Origin: an uncultured Thermomicrobia bacterium
GTDB lineage: Bacteria; Chloroflexota; Chloroflexia; Thermomicrobiales; JALYUS01
Direction: 5' to 3'
DNA length: 64,000 nucleotides
Assembly (NCBI GenBank): GCA_937968015.1
Contig: CALBSO010000121.1
Span: forward strand, 1 to 64,000
Part shown: piece by piece, positions 8,777 to 17,056 of the stretch
How positions within the stretch are numbered: position 1 is the stretch's first letter
Layout of the letters: each line of letters begins with the position of its first letter
The notes under the pieces: generated by a model
The model's database searches: none
Told to the model about the DNA's origin: nothing
Seen by the model: the letters and a program-made list of their open reading frames with translations, nothing else
Translations under genes and position numbers: made by a program

Positions 8777-9370
8777 ATGAGCAGCGCGCTGGCGATCGCC
8801 TCCATGACCTATGTGTTGAAGAGCCTCCTGGACAACCGGCTCATTCAGTCCGGTGTGACGGCGAGCGTCGGCGAGGTGACGGTGACCGCGCTCCCACCGG
8901 ACCGCATCACGACGGGGAGCGACGAGCGCAGCCAGATCAACCTCTTCCTCTACCGCGTGACGCCGCACACCGCCTGGCGCGGCGCCCGGATCGGCATCGG
9001 TGAGGAGCGATGTGAAACCGTTGCCCCATCGCTCGCTCTCGATCTCCATTACCTCATTACCGCGTATGGCGAGCGCGACTTCCAGGCGGAAATCCTGCTT
9101 GGCTGCGCGATGCAGTTGCTCATGGAAATGCCCGTGCTCAGCCGCGAGATAATCCAGGCCGCGCTCGCGACGACGACATCGGGCGCATCGGGCATCGCGC
9201 ATGAGCTTTTCGCCGCGTCCGGTCTCGCCGATCAAGATGATGAAGTGACACTGACGCCGGAATTCCTCAATACGGAGGAGGCGGGGCGGCTCTGGACTTC
9301 TCTGCAAGCGAAATATCGCCCTTCGGCGGCGTACAAGGTTTCCTCTATCATTGTCGGAGTGGAAAGATGA
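8777..9370 (+). CDS. DUF4255 protein, eCIS tail-terminator-like (Afp16/Pvc16 family)
   Basis: The 197-residue protein opens with a helical stretch then TASVGEVTVTALPPDRI, QINLFLYRVTPHTAWRG and LALDLHYLITAYGE, the hallmark of DUF4255. In Afp and Pvc particles the Afp16/Pvc16 proteins of this family sit at the membrane-distal end of the sheath-tube and set tube length. Later residues (TLTPEFLNTEEAGRLWTSLQAKYRPSAAYKVSSIIV) complete the family pattern. The stop is 7 bases before the start of the ATPase gene, so they are co-transcribed. Confidence 0.9.
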   Translation: MSSALAIASMTYVLKSLLDNRLIQSGVTASVGEVTVTALPPDRITTGSDERSQINLFLYRVTPHTAWRGARIGIGEERCETVAPSLALDLHYLITAYGERDFQAEILLGCAMQLLMEMPVLSREIIQAALATTTSGASGIAHELFAASGLADQDDEVTLTPEFLNTEEAGRLWTSLQAKYRPSAAYKVSSIIVGVER

Positions 9371-9377
9371 TGCGCGC

Positions 9378-11369
9378 ATGACCGCCACAACCACCGCAAA
9401 CTGGTTCGACACGAACCAGCGCTACCTCACCGCCGCAGTCGCCAATCTTCGGGCGCTACTCGAAGCGCGCGGCGCGGGGGATGGGAATTCGCCAGACCGC
9501 GACGCGTCGGCATCCCCTCCATCTGAAACAGCGGAAATGATCGCCGCCGCAATGGATGCACTGCCCGGGCTGGAAGCCATCCGGATGATGTTCGGTCTCT
9601 CCCCGTTCGAGCGCGATGTGCTGTTGCTCTGTGCCGCGATGGAGCTCGACGCGGCGATTGCGCCCCTCTGCGCCACCCTCAATGGTGACGCGCGGTGCGC
9701 CTACCCGACCTTCGGCCTCGCGCTCGCGGCGCTCCCGGACGCGCATTGGAGCGCGCTCGCACCCACCGCCCCGCTACGCCACTGGCGGCTGATCGAGGTA
9801 AGCAGCGGTACCGCGCTCACCCTCAGCCCGTTGCGGATTGACGAGCGCATCCTCCACTACCTTACCGGCATCCGATACCTCGATGCCCGGCTCGCCGGGA
9901 TGGTTCATCTCCTCCCGTCCGTCGGCGCCCTCGTGCCGTCGCATCGGGCGATCGCGGAGCGCATTGAGGCGGCCTGGACGCGGGCGGTGCGCCCGCCGCT
10001 CCCCTGCATCCAACTCTGCGGCGCGGATAACGCCAGCCTCCGCGCTATCGTCGTTGCGGCATGTGACGCCGTGGGCATTCAAGTCCATGCCCTGCCCGCC
10101 GAGGCGATACCGACCAACGGCGATGAGCGGAGCGGCTTTACCCGCCTCTGGGAGCGGGAGGCGACGCTCGGCATGGGCGCGCTGCTCATTGACGCGATGG
10201 AACTGGATCACGCCGACTCCTCCCGCGTGTACGCCCTCACCGCATTGATCGAGCGCCTGAACGCGCCGCTCCTCGTGATCTGCCGCGACCGCCAGGCCAC
10301 CGGCCACCGCCCGACGGTCACATTCGATGTCAATGCGCCGGAGAGCGCCGAGCAAGACGCCGTTTGGCGCGCCGCGCTGGGCGATCTAACCGATCACCTC
10401 AACGGTCATGTGGACCGTCTCGTCTCCCAGTTCACCCTGAACAGCACGGAGATCGCCGCCGCGTGGGCCACGGCGCGCGGCGCGGCGGATGGCGCGGCCC
10501 CCGACCGTCTCGGCGAGCTGTTGTGGGATGCCTGCCGCGTCCAGTCCCGCACGCGGATGGATGATCTGGCGCAACGGATCACCTCCCCCGCGACGTGGGA
10601 CGACCTCGTCCTGCCTACGGCGCAGCGGGAGACCCTGCGCGCGATCGCGATGCACGTCCGGCAGCGGACGACGGTCTATCAGCATTGGGGGTTCGCGGGG
10701 AAGGGGGCGCGCGGCCTCGGTATCACCGCGCTCTTCGCGGGGGCGAGCGGCACGGGCAAGACGATGGCGGCGGAGGTGCTCGCCAATGAACTGCGCCTCG
10801 ATCTCTACCGCATTGACCTCTCTGCCGTGGTGAACAAATACATCGGCGAGACGGAGAAGAACCTGCGGCGCGTCTTCGACGCGGCGGAAGGGGGCGGCGC
10901 GATCCTGCTCTTTGACGAAGCGGATGCCCTCTTCGGCAAGCGGAGCGAGGTGCGGGACAGCCACGACCGCTACGCGAACATCGAGGTCAGTTATCTCTTG
11001 CAGCGGATGGAGGCGTATCGCGGCCTCGCGATCCTGACGACAAACCTCAAGAGCGCGCTGGATACCGCCTTCATGCGCCGCCTCCGGTTCGTCGTGCCGT
11101 TCCCCTTCCCCGATGTGCCGCAGCGCGCGGAGATCTGGCGGCGTGCCTTCCCCGCCGCGACGCCGACGGACGGGCTGGACCCCGCGCGGCTGGCGCAGTT
11201 GAATGTCGCGGGAGGGAATATCAAGAACATCGCCCTCAATGCGGCCTTCCTCGCGGCGGAGGCGCGCGAACCGGTGCGCATGGCGCATCTCTTGCGCGCC
11301 GCGCATGTGGAATATGCGAAAATAGAGAAGGCGCTGACGGCGGGGGAGACGGCAGGATGGCTCGCATGA
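9378..11369 (+). CDS. AAA+ ATPase of the contractile injection system (Afp15/Pvc15-like)
   Basis: The protein has 663 residues. An N-terminal helical region and a degenerate nucleotide-binding-like region fill the first 400. The AAA module holds Walker A (GASGTGKT, around residue 455), Walker B (ILLFDEADALFG, about 510) and a sensor region AILTTNLKSALDTAFMRRLRFVVPFP with an arginine pair. In eCIS loci this ATPase is required for assembly, though its exact substrate is unsettled. I chose the ATG at 9378 (MTATTT) over upstream codons because it follows the DUF4255 stop and GGAAAG is nearby. A large minus-strand frame over this gene is an antisense shadow. Confidence 0.9.
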   Translation: MTATTTANWFDTNQRYLTAAVANLRALLEARGAGDGNSPDRDASASPPSETAEMIAAAMDALPGLEAIRMMFGLSPFERDVLLLCAAMELDAAIAPLCATLNGDARCAYPTFGLALAALPDAHWSALAPTAPLRHWRLIEVSSGTALTLSPLRIDERILHYLTGIRYLDARLAGMVHLLPSVGALVPSHRAIAERIEAAWTRAVRPPLPCIQLCGADNASLRAIVVAACDAVGIQVHALPAEAIPTNGDERSGFTRLWEREATLGMGALLIDAMELDHADSSRVYALTALIERLNAPLLVICRDRQATGHRPTVTFDVNAPESAEQDAVWRAALGDLTDHLNGHVDRLVSQFTLNSTEIAAAWATARGAADGAAPDRLGELLWDACRVQSRTRMDDLAQRITSPATWDDLVLPTAQRETLRAIAMHVRQRTTVYQHWGFAGKGARGLGITALFAGASGTGKTMAAEVLANELRLDLYRIDLSAVVNKYIGETEKNLRRVFDAAEGGGAILLFDEADALFGKRSEVRDSHDRYANIEVSYLLQRMEAYRGLAILTTNLKSALDTAFMRRLRFVVPFPFPDVPQRAEIWRRAFPAATPTDGLDPARLAQLNVAGGNIKNIALNAAFLAAEAREPVRMAHLLRAAHVEYAKIEKALTAGETAGWLA

Positions 11370-11433
11370 GCGGCCTCGTCGCATCTGGAGAGATCGGGAG
11401 AGCGCCGTGTCGCGGCGATGAAGGAGGGCAGCG

Positions 11434-12855
11434 ATGAGCCAACAAAGAGGCGCGCACCGGAAGCAGAGCCAGGCGCCTGCGCCGCAGGAAGCCGTGCTGA
11501 TGCGTATGCCCATCGGGCCGGAAGGGACGCCCGACCTCGCCGCCGTGGGTGCGCCACCGATCCAGCAGGCGGTGGTGCCAACGGCGGCAGCCGATCGCGC
11601 GCCGGAGTCGTTCGAGGAGCAACTGGCGGAGGCGCCGTCCGGTCAATCGCTGGACTCGTCCGCCCGCCAGTACCTCGAACCCCGGTTCGGCCACTCCTTC
11701 GGCGATATCCGTGTCCACGCGGACGGCCATGCGGATCAGATGGCGCGCGCCGTTGACGCGAACGCCTTCACGCATGGGCAGGATATCTTCTTCCGCTCCG
11801 GCGCGTACGATCCGACCTCCCCGCGCGGCCTGCAATTGATCGCGCACGAAGCGGCGCACACGCTCCAGCAACCAGCGGGCACGCGCGAAGCAGCGGGGGA
11901 TTCGCTCCGCGTCAGCAGCCCTTCCGACCACTCCGAGCAGCAGGCGAGTTCGGCGGCTGCACAGGTCGTCTCCGGTGGCCATGTGAACGCGGGCATGCTC
12001 GGTACCGTCTCCGACGCTGGGCTCATCCAGCGTCAACCTGACGCTGGGTCCGCAGCCGCCGCTCCTGCCGCCGCGCCCGGCATCTCGACGCCAGATAGCT
12101 ATGATTATCCGCCGGACGCGGCGGCCAAGGGTAGGCTTCCGATGACAGGTACCGTCACCGATCTCGATCCGGGAGGATTGTACGACGCGGTCATCGGAGC
12201 GCCATGGGCCAGGACGACAAGGGGGAACGATGCATGGCAGGGGTGGACAGAGATTGGGGCGCTCACACGCGGCGGTTTGCTGGCGCGCAACATGGCGGAT
12301 TTGACCAGCCCCGGCGGGTTCAGCCAGACACTCACTCCTGACGCAGGCACGTTTGAGGTGATGAATTACCGCATTCAGATCAAGGCGAAGCTCTCGGACT
12401 TCACGTTCGAACGGGCGGACGGTGTGAAAGTCGGTCAGAGTGTCAGTGGCAGTGTCGGCGTCACGAGTGCGGGATCGGTCACTGGCACCTCATCCGCGAC
12501 GTTGACCGGCGGAGGAAGTTCTGGTGGCGGTAAGGACAATGGTCCGTCGGGTTCAGGAAGTCTAGCCCTCGGAGGTGCAGATTCGCGGACGCAGGGGAGT
12601 GGTGTAACGCTGCAAGGAGGGGCACAGAATGTCATAGATGCCCAAGCCACCGCGCTCTTCTCGTGCAAAGTCACCTGGGAAGTCAAAATCTTCCAGGTGG
12701 CGCATGCCACAACGTTCGCTATGATCACAACTCTCGGTGGGGTAGGAATCGGGAATGAGCTAACGGGGGATAGGAATTTTGAAGCCGCTCCTTCGGAAGG
12801 TACGGCGCACGTACGGGCCTTGGCGTCGGAGTGTGTGCCGCATTTTGAACTGTAG
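11434..12855 (+). CDS. DUF4157 protein, likely eCIS-associated cargo
   Basis: The protein has 473 residues. Residues about 70-150 form DUF4157, with YLEPRFGHSFGDIRVHADG and a zincin-like HEAAH motif at 138-142 (H138, H142), followed by TLQQ. The DUF4157 domain is strongly tied to eCIS loci and is thought to mark proteins for loading or to be an autoprocessing peptidase. The part from about 230 to the end is a Gly/Ser-rich domain containing DLDPGGLYDAVIGAPWARTT and DAWQGWTEIG, of unrecognised family; it may be the delivered activity. A strong GAAGGAGGG ribosome site precedes ATG 11434. Confidence 0.82.
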   Translation: MSQQRGAHRKQSQAPAPQEAVLMRMPIGPEGTPDLAAVGAPPIQQAVVPTAAADRAPESFEEQLAEAPSGQSLDSSARQYLEPRFGHSFGDIRVHADGHADQMARAVDANAFTHGQDIFFRSGAYDPTSPRGLQLIAHEAAHTLQQPAGTREAAGDSLRVSSPSDHSEQQASSAAAQVVSGGHVNAGMLGTVSDAGLIQRQPDAGSAAAAPAAAPGISTPDSYDYPPDAAAKGRLPMTGTVTDLDPGGLYDAVIGAPWARTTRGNDAWQGWTEIGALTRGGLLARNMADLTSPGGFSQTLTPDAGTFEVMNYRIQIKAKLSDFTFERADGVKVGQSVSGSVGVTSAGSVTGTSSATLTGGGSSGGGKDNGPSGSGSLALGGADSRTQGSGVTLQGGAQNVIDAQATALFSCKVTWEVKIFQVAHATTFAMITTLGGVGIGNELTGDRNFEAAPSEGTAHVRALASECVPHFEL

Positions 12856-12944
12856 CAAGGCGGACGATCTCGTTCCGCTGATGTGTCTCGGGCGTTCATT
12901 CCGGCACCGGCAAGCCCCGGGATCCGGGCGGATGAGGTGTATGG

Positions 12945-13757
12945 ATGCTCACAGAAATCGGCGAGACGCTCCGAAGCATGATCTATGAGGAAGGCCGCAT
13001 CAGCCCGGCTGACGTAGACGTGCGGTTCGACGCGCCCGCGAAAGAGTGGATCGGGCGGCTCGTGCGCCCGACGGTCAACTGCTTCCTCTATGGCGTGCAG
13101 GAGAATAGCGATCTGCGGCAGACCGGCTTCCAGTCCACCCGCGTCAATGGCCGAGCGGAACGAAGGATGCCGCCTCGCCGGATTGATCTGCAATATATGG
13201 TGAGCGCCCACGCGACGGAGAAGGAGGACGAGCACCTGCTGCTCTGGCGGGTGCTCGCGACGCTGCTGCGCTTCCCCGAACTGCCGGATGAACGGCTCCC
13301 GGAGGAGGCGCGGGCGCTTGGGATGCCGCTCGCGATGCGTGTCGCGCAAGAAGAAGATAACGGGCCAATCCTTGGTCTTTGGGGCGAACTCGGCGTGGAG
13401 CCTCATCCCGCGATCGGCTGCGTGATCACCGCGCCGCTCGATCTGGAGCGGGTTTTTGACGCGCCGCTCGTCCTCACGCGGACGCTGCGCTTCGCCCGCG
13501 GCCTCGATGGCGTCGCGGAGCATACGGATACACAGATCGGCGGCATCGTCCGAGACGGCGACGGTCTGCCGCTCGGTGGTGTCGCTGTCCAAATCGTTGG
13601 GAGCGCGGTCTCCGTGCTGACCGACACCGACGGCGCATTCGTGTTACGAAAGGTACCCTCTGGTTCGGTGCGGCTCCGCGTGACCCACCCAGAGGGTGCG
13701 GAGCAGATCGTCGCGATTACCGTGCCATCGGATTCCTACGATATCGTCTTCTCGTAA
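12945..13757 (+). CDS. DUF4255 protein with C-terminal carboxypeptidase-regulatory-like domain
   Basis: The protein has 270 residues. Residues 1-185 match the DUF4255 pattern (RLVRPTVNCFLYGVQENSDLR, RIDLQYMVSAHATEKEDEHLLLWRVLATLLRF). It is a paralogue of the gene at 8777. Residues about 190-270 are a CarboxypepD_reg-like beta sandwich (IGGIVRDGDGLPLGGVAVQIVG, TDTDGAFVLRKVPSGSVRLRV), a domain used for surface display or adhesion. Having two DUF4255 proteins, one with this add-on, is common in eCIS loci. The add-on may project from the particle end. GATGAGG precedes the ATG. Confidence 0.85.
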   Translation: MLTEIGETLRSMIYEEGRISPADVDVRFDAPAKEWIGRLVRPTVNCFLYGVQENSDLRQTGFQSTRVNGRAERRMPPRRIDLQYMVSAHATEKEDEHLLLWRVLATLLRFPELPDERLPEEARALGMPLAMRVAQEEDNGPILGLWGELGVEPHPAIGCVITAPLDLERVFDAPLVLTRTLRFARGLDGVAEHTDTQIGGIVRDGDGLPLGGVAVQIVGSAVSVLTDTDGAFVLRKVPSGSVRLRVTHPEGAEQIVAITVPSDSYDIVFS

Positions 13758-13890
13758 GCGCGCGTCGCGGATTTCATATCATTGAACCGCGATGGTGATT
13801 CTTGTGATGCCGTTGTGTGAGGTGTTTGGTCCACTGTGATGCAGACGATCCCGTTGATGCAGTCGGTGGCTCAGCCGAGAGGAGTGCGGT

Positions 13891-15462
13891 ATGCCCGAGT
13901 ATCTGTCTCCCGGTGTCTATATTCAAGAGGTGGACAGCGGTCCACGCCCCATTGAGGGGGTTGGCACGGCCTGTGCGGCCTTCGTCGGCTTCGCGCCCGC
14001 CGGGCCCGCGAACTACCCCTCGCTCATCACGAACTGGTCGCAATACGTCGAGACCTTCGGTGCGATCGAGGAGGGCGGACGTCACAACGCGCATCTCCCC
14101 GGTGCGTATCTCTCGCACGCCGTGTACGGCTACTTCCTCAATGGCGGTGGCCGCTGCTACGTGACCCGCATCGTGCCTGAATCCCAAAACGGTAAGGCGG
14201 CGGATGGCGCGGTGAAGATCGAGCCTCTCCAACTTCCCAGCAGATCATCGAAAGCGATGCCCTCCCTCACCGTCGGTGCGAAGGGCACGCCCGTGCAGGA
14301 CATCGAGATCGAGGTTTCACCCCCGAGCGGCGAAGCGCCCGCGGACGGCGCCTTCACCCTGCGCGTGCGCATGGGGCAGACGGAAGAAGTCTATGAGAAT
14401 GTCAGCATCAGCAAGCAACGTGGTGTCAAGAACGTTGTCGAGACGGTCAATCAGGAGAGCCAGATCGTCACTATCGTTGAGGAAACGGCCACGGGTTCCA
14501 TTGTCGAGCGAACGCCGGAAGTGGGTAGCTATCTCCTGAAGGCGCAGCAGACCGCGCTGATGCCCAAATTGAACGCGAGCAACTTCACTGGCGATGTCTC
14601 GGACCGCAGCGGGATGGAGGGGCTGGAGGTTGCCGAGGACGTGACGATGGTCTGTTGCCCGGACCTGATGGGGGCGTATCAGTCCGGTGCGATTGACCGA
14701 GACAGTGTCAAGGCGGTGCAACTCTCGATGATCGCGCACTGCGAGCGGATGGGGGACCGGATGGCGATCCTCGATCCGCTGCCGGAGCTCTCGCCGCAGC
14801 AGGCGAAGGTCTGGCGCGAGCGCGAGACGAACTATGACTCCAAGTTCGCCGTCCTGTATTACCCATGGATCAAGGTCGCCGGGGTGGATGGCCGCCCGAT
14901 GGCGATACCACCTTCCGGGCACATGGCGGGTATCTGGGCGCGCAACGACAATGAGCGGGGCGTCCACAAGGCGCCTGCCAATGAGGTCGTGCGGGGCGCG
15001 CTCGAAGCGGCGGCGCCGGTCACCAAGGGCGAGCAGGATACGCTCAATCCGATCGGCGTGAACTGCATCCGCTCCTTCACGGGCCGCGGTCTGCGCGTCT
15101 GGGGCGCGCGCACGCTCAGTAGCGACCCGGCGTGGCGCTATGTCAACGTGCGACGGCTCTTCAACTACGTCGAGAAGTCTATCGAGGCGGGCACGCAGTG
15201 GGTCGTCTTCGAGCCGAACGATCCCGACCTCTGGGCGCGCGTGCGCCGCGATGTTGGCGCGTTCCTCACCGGGGCTTGGCGGGAAGGTATGCTCTTCGGG
15301 CTGACACCAGGGGAGGCATTCTTCGTCAAGTGCGACGAGGAACTCAACCCGCCCGACGTGCGCGACCGGGGCCAATTGATCATTGATGTCGGTTTGGCAC
15401 CGGTGAAGCCCGCCGAGTTCGTCGTCTTCCGGTTCCGGCAGTTCTCAGGTGGTGGCGCGTAG
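13891..15462 (+). CDS. Contractile tail sheath protein
   Basis: The 523-residue protein opens with PEYLSPGVYIQEVDSGPRPIEGVGTACAAFVGFAPAG, the classical sheath N-terminus. This segment makes the extended arm that hooks neighbouring subunits. Residues about 110-225 are an inserted beta-rich domain between conserved sheath parts. The C-terminal half contains DPAWRYVNVRRLFNYVEKSIEAGTQWVVFEPND and ends with a conserved strand (GLAPVKPAEFVVFRFRQF) of the handshake core. GAGAGGAG precedes the ATG. It is the only sheath gene in the window; Afp/Pvc systems have three. Confidence 0.95.
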   Translation: MPEYLSPGVYIQEVDSGPRPIEGVGTACAAFVGFAPAGPANYPSLITNWSQYVETFGAIEEGGRHNAHLPGAYLSHAVYGYFLNGGGRCYVTRIVPESQNGKAADGAVKIEPLQLPSRSSKAMPSLTVGAKGTPVQDIEIEVSPPSGEAPADGAFTLRVRMGQTEEVYENVSISKQRGVKNVVETVNQESQIVTIVEETATGSIVERTPEVGSYLLKAQQTALMPKLNASNFTGDVSDRSGMEGLEVAEDVTMVCCPDLMGAYQSGAIDRDSVKAVQLSMIAHCERMGDRMAILDPLPELSPQQAKVWRERETNYDSKFAVLYYPWIKVAGVDGRPMAIPPSGHMAGIWARNDNERGVHKAPANEVVRGALEAAAPVTKGEQDTLNPIGVNCIRSFTGRGLRVWGARTLSSDPAWRYVNVRRLFNYVEKSIEAGTQWVVFEPNDPDLWARVRRDVGAFLTGAWREGMLFGLTPGEAFFVKCDEELNPPDVRDRGQLIIDVGLAPVKPAEFVVFRFRQFSGGGA

Positions 15463-15496
15463 GTAACGACGGTGTGTCGTGCTGCACAAGGAGTGA

Positions 15497-15943
15497 ATGA
15501 TGGATATACAGAAAGACCCGCTTGTCTCAGCATGGTTTGGGCTGGAGTTTCAGGGTGAGATCACCGGCGCATTCCGCGAATGCACGGGTCTCGGCAGCGA
15601 GAACGAGGTCGTGGAATACAAGGCGAGTGGCCCCAAGGGTGAGCAGGTGGTCAAGAAGGTCCCCGGCCGTCTAAAGTGGAACAACATCACCCTCAAGCGC
15701 GGCATCACGGACTCGATGGACATGTGGAAGTGGCGCAAACTCGTCGAGGAAGGCAAGATGAGTGATGCGCGCAAGAACGGCACCGTCACGATGTTCAACC
15801 AGAAGAATGAAGCGGTCGCCAAGTGGGATTTTGTCAATGCCTGGCCGAGTAAGCTCAGCGGCCCGGGTGCGAATGCCGGGGCCAACGAGGTAGCGGTCGA
15901 GGAATTGGAGATCACGCACGAAGGATACGAGCGGACGCAATAG
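15497..15943 (+). CDS. Tail tube protein 1 (T4 gp19-like)
   Basis: The 148-residue protein has KDPLVSAWFGLEFQGEITGAFRECTGLGSENEVVEYK, NITLKRGITDSMDMWKWRKLVEEGKM and a closing EVAVEELEITHEGYER. This is the gp19/Hcp-like inner-tube fold. Tandem ATGs at 15497 and 15500 follow AAGGAG (15488-15493), so either start is possible. It follows the sheath by 34 bp in the same operon and would form the bulk of the inner tube. Confidence 0.93.
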   Translation: MMDIQKDPLVSAWFGLEFQGEITGAFRECTGLGSENEVVEYKASGPKGEQVVKKVPGRLKWNNITLKRGITDSMDMWKWRKLVEEGKMSDARKNGTVTMFNQKNEAVAKWDFVNAWPSKLSGPGANAGANEVAVEELEITHEGYERTQ

Positions 15944-16017
15944 CGAGCATGCACCGGGAGCGGAGTGGCCGCGGGACGCTGCAAACCGGCAACAAAGATC
16001 GTGGAGGAGGATAAGCG

Positions 16018-16398
16018 GTGGCGACTGCGACGATGTTGCAGACCGAGTTCGCGTTCGCGCTCCCCTGCGGCTACATTGATGACCGCGGGAACCGGCACCA
16101 GGAAGGGATGATGCGTCTCGCCACCGCGCGGGACGAGATCGAACCCCTGGGTGATCCGCGCGTGCAGGCGAATCAGGCGTACGTCAGCATCCTGCTTCTC
16201 AGCCGGGTCGTCACGCGTTTGGGCGATCTGAGCCCGGTAAGTGCCGCGGTTATCGAGGGGCTTTTCTCCGCCGATTTCTCGTACTTGCAGGATCTGTACG
16301 TCCGCGTCAACGACCAGGGAGCGAACCTTGTGGAAACGCAGTGCCCCGCGTGCGGGGCGCGGTTCGCTCTCGATCTCTCCGCGGACGCGGAGGCGTGA
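16018..16398 (+). CDS. Small eCIS assembly protein (tail-assembly-chaperone-like)
   Basis: The 126-residue protein has LQTEFAFALPCGYIDDRGNRHQEGMMRLATARDEIEPL followed by AYVSILLLSRVVTRLG and FSYLQDLYVRVN. Proteins of this type lie between the two tube genes in many eCIS and phage-tail-like loci and resemble phage tail assembly chaperones. A short C-terminal segment carries a single CPACGA pair that could bind metal only with a partner. The start is GTG at 16018; GTGGAGGAGG lies just upstream and no better ATG exists. Function is inferred from position and likeness. Confidence 0.7.
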   Translation: MATATMLQTEFAFALPCGYIDDRGNRHQEGMMRLATARDEIEPLGDPRVQANQAYVSILLLSRVVTRLGDLSPVSAAVIEGLFSADFSYLQDLYVRVNDQGANLVETQCPACGARFALDLSADAEA

Positions 16399-16436
16399 CG
16401 CCAGGCGCATGAGCGGGAAGTGGAAGGGGGCGGGTG

Positions 16437-16625
16437 ATGGAGGACGAGGGCGGTACGCACGATGAGGGCGGCGGAGCGGCGCATTCGCCTCACGAACCCC
16501 ACGAGGACGGGACGAAAGGGATCGATATTCACCAGCTGGCGGACAAGGTCTACCGGCTCGCGAAAGCGGAGGTGCGGCTGGCGCGAGCGCGGGGCGAGCG
16601 CGTCGGGCGGCGCGGGGAGCGATGA
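16437..16625 (+). CDS. Short acidic/helical eCIS protein
   Basis: The 62-residue protein has a Gly/His/acidic-rich first half and a helical second half, IHQLADKVYRLAKAEVRLARARGER. It is too small to fold widely but is well placed: its stop is 3 bases before the second tube gene. The ATG at 16437 (GTG at 16434 is the alternative) follows GGAAGGGGG. The same LAxxVYxxxKxxLxLxRxxAG-like helix ends the 880-residue protein two genes downstream, so it may be a shared docking element. No function is known to me. Confidence 0.65.
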   Translation: MEDEGGTHDEGGGAAHSPHEPHEDGTKGIDIHQLADKVYRLAKAEVRLARARGERVGRRGER

Positions 16626-16628
16626 GCG

Positions 16629-17051
16629 ATGCCACAGGAAGCGTACCCGAACTGTCGCTTCTATGTCGAGATTAACGGCATTAAGGAAGCCGTCTTCACC
16701 GAGGTCGGTGGCCTGCAGGTGGAGACGGCATTCTTCGATTATGAAGAGGGCGGCAACAATGGCCACGTCCACCGTCTGCCCGGGCGGGTAAAGGCGGGCA
16801 ATCTGACACTGAAGCGTGGCATGAGCCGCTCCAATGACTTTTTCAAATGGCAGGCTGAAGTCATCCAGGGGAAAATCGGACGGCGCAATATCTCCGTGAT
16901 TATGTTCGATGTGCAGGGCAAGGAACTGATGCGCTGGAACTTCATCCGCGCCTACCCGGTCAAGTGGGTTGGGCCGCAATTTAATTCGACCACGTCAACG
17001 ATGGCGATTGAGACGCTGGAACTGGCGCACGACGGTATTGATGTGGGGTAA
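16629..17051 (+). CDS. Tail tube protein 2 (T4 gp19-like)
   Basis: The 140-residue protein contains EAYPNCRFYVEINGIKEAVFTEVGGLQVETAFFDYEEGG, NLTLKRGMSRSNDFFKWQAEVIQGKIG and ends TMAIETLELAHDGIDVG. It is a clear paralogue of the tube protein at 15497 and probably the Afp5-like tube-initiation ring that sits on the spike complex. It is tightly linked to the genes on each side, with 3 bp and 5 bp gaps. Confidence 0.92.
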   Translation: MPQEAYPNCRFYVEINGIKEAVFTEVGGLQVETAFFDYEEGGNNGHVHRLPGRVKAGNLTLKRGMSRSNDFFKWQAEVIQGKIGRRNISVIMFDVQGKELMRWNFIRAYPVKWVGPQFNSTTSTMAIETLELAHDGIDVG

Positions 17052-17056
17052 TTGAC

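Noticed and set aside
10386..11513. 375-residue minus-strand frame opposite the AAA ATPase
   Set aside because: It is an antisense shadow in GC-rich DNA with no recognisable domain; the plus strand has Walker A and B.
14317..15375. 352-residue minus-strand frame inside the sheath gene
   Set aside because: Low-complexity Arg/His composition and no domain; the sheath gene on the plus strand is certain.
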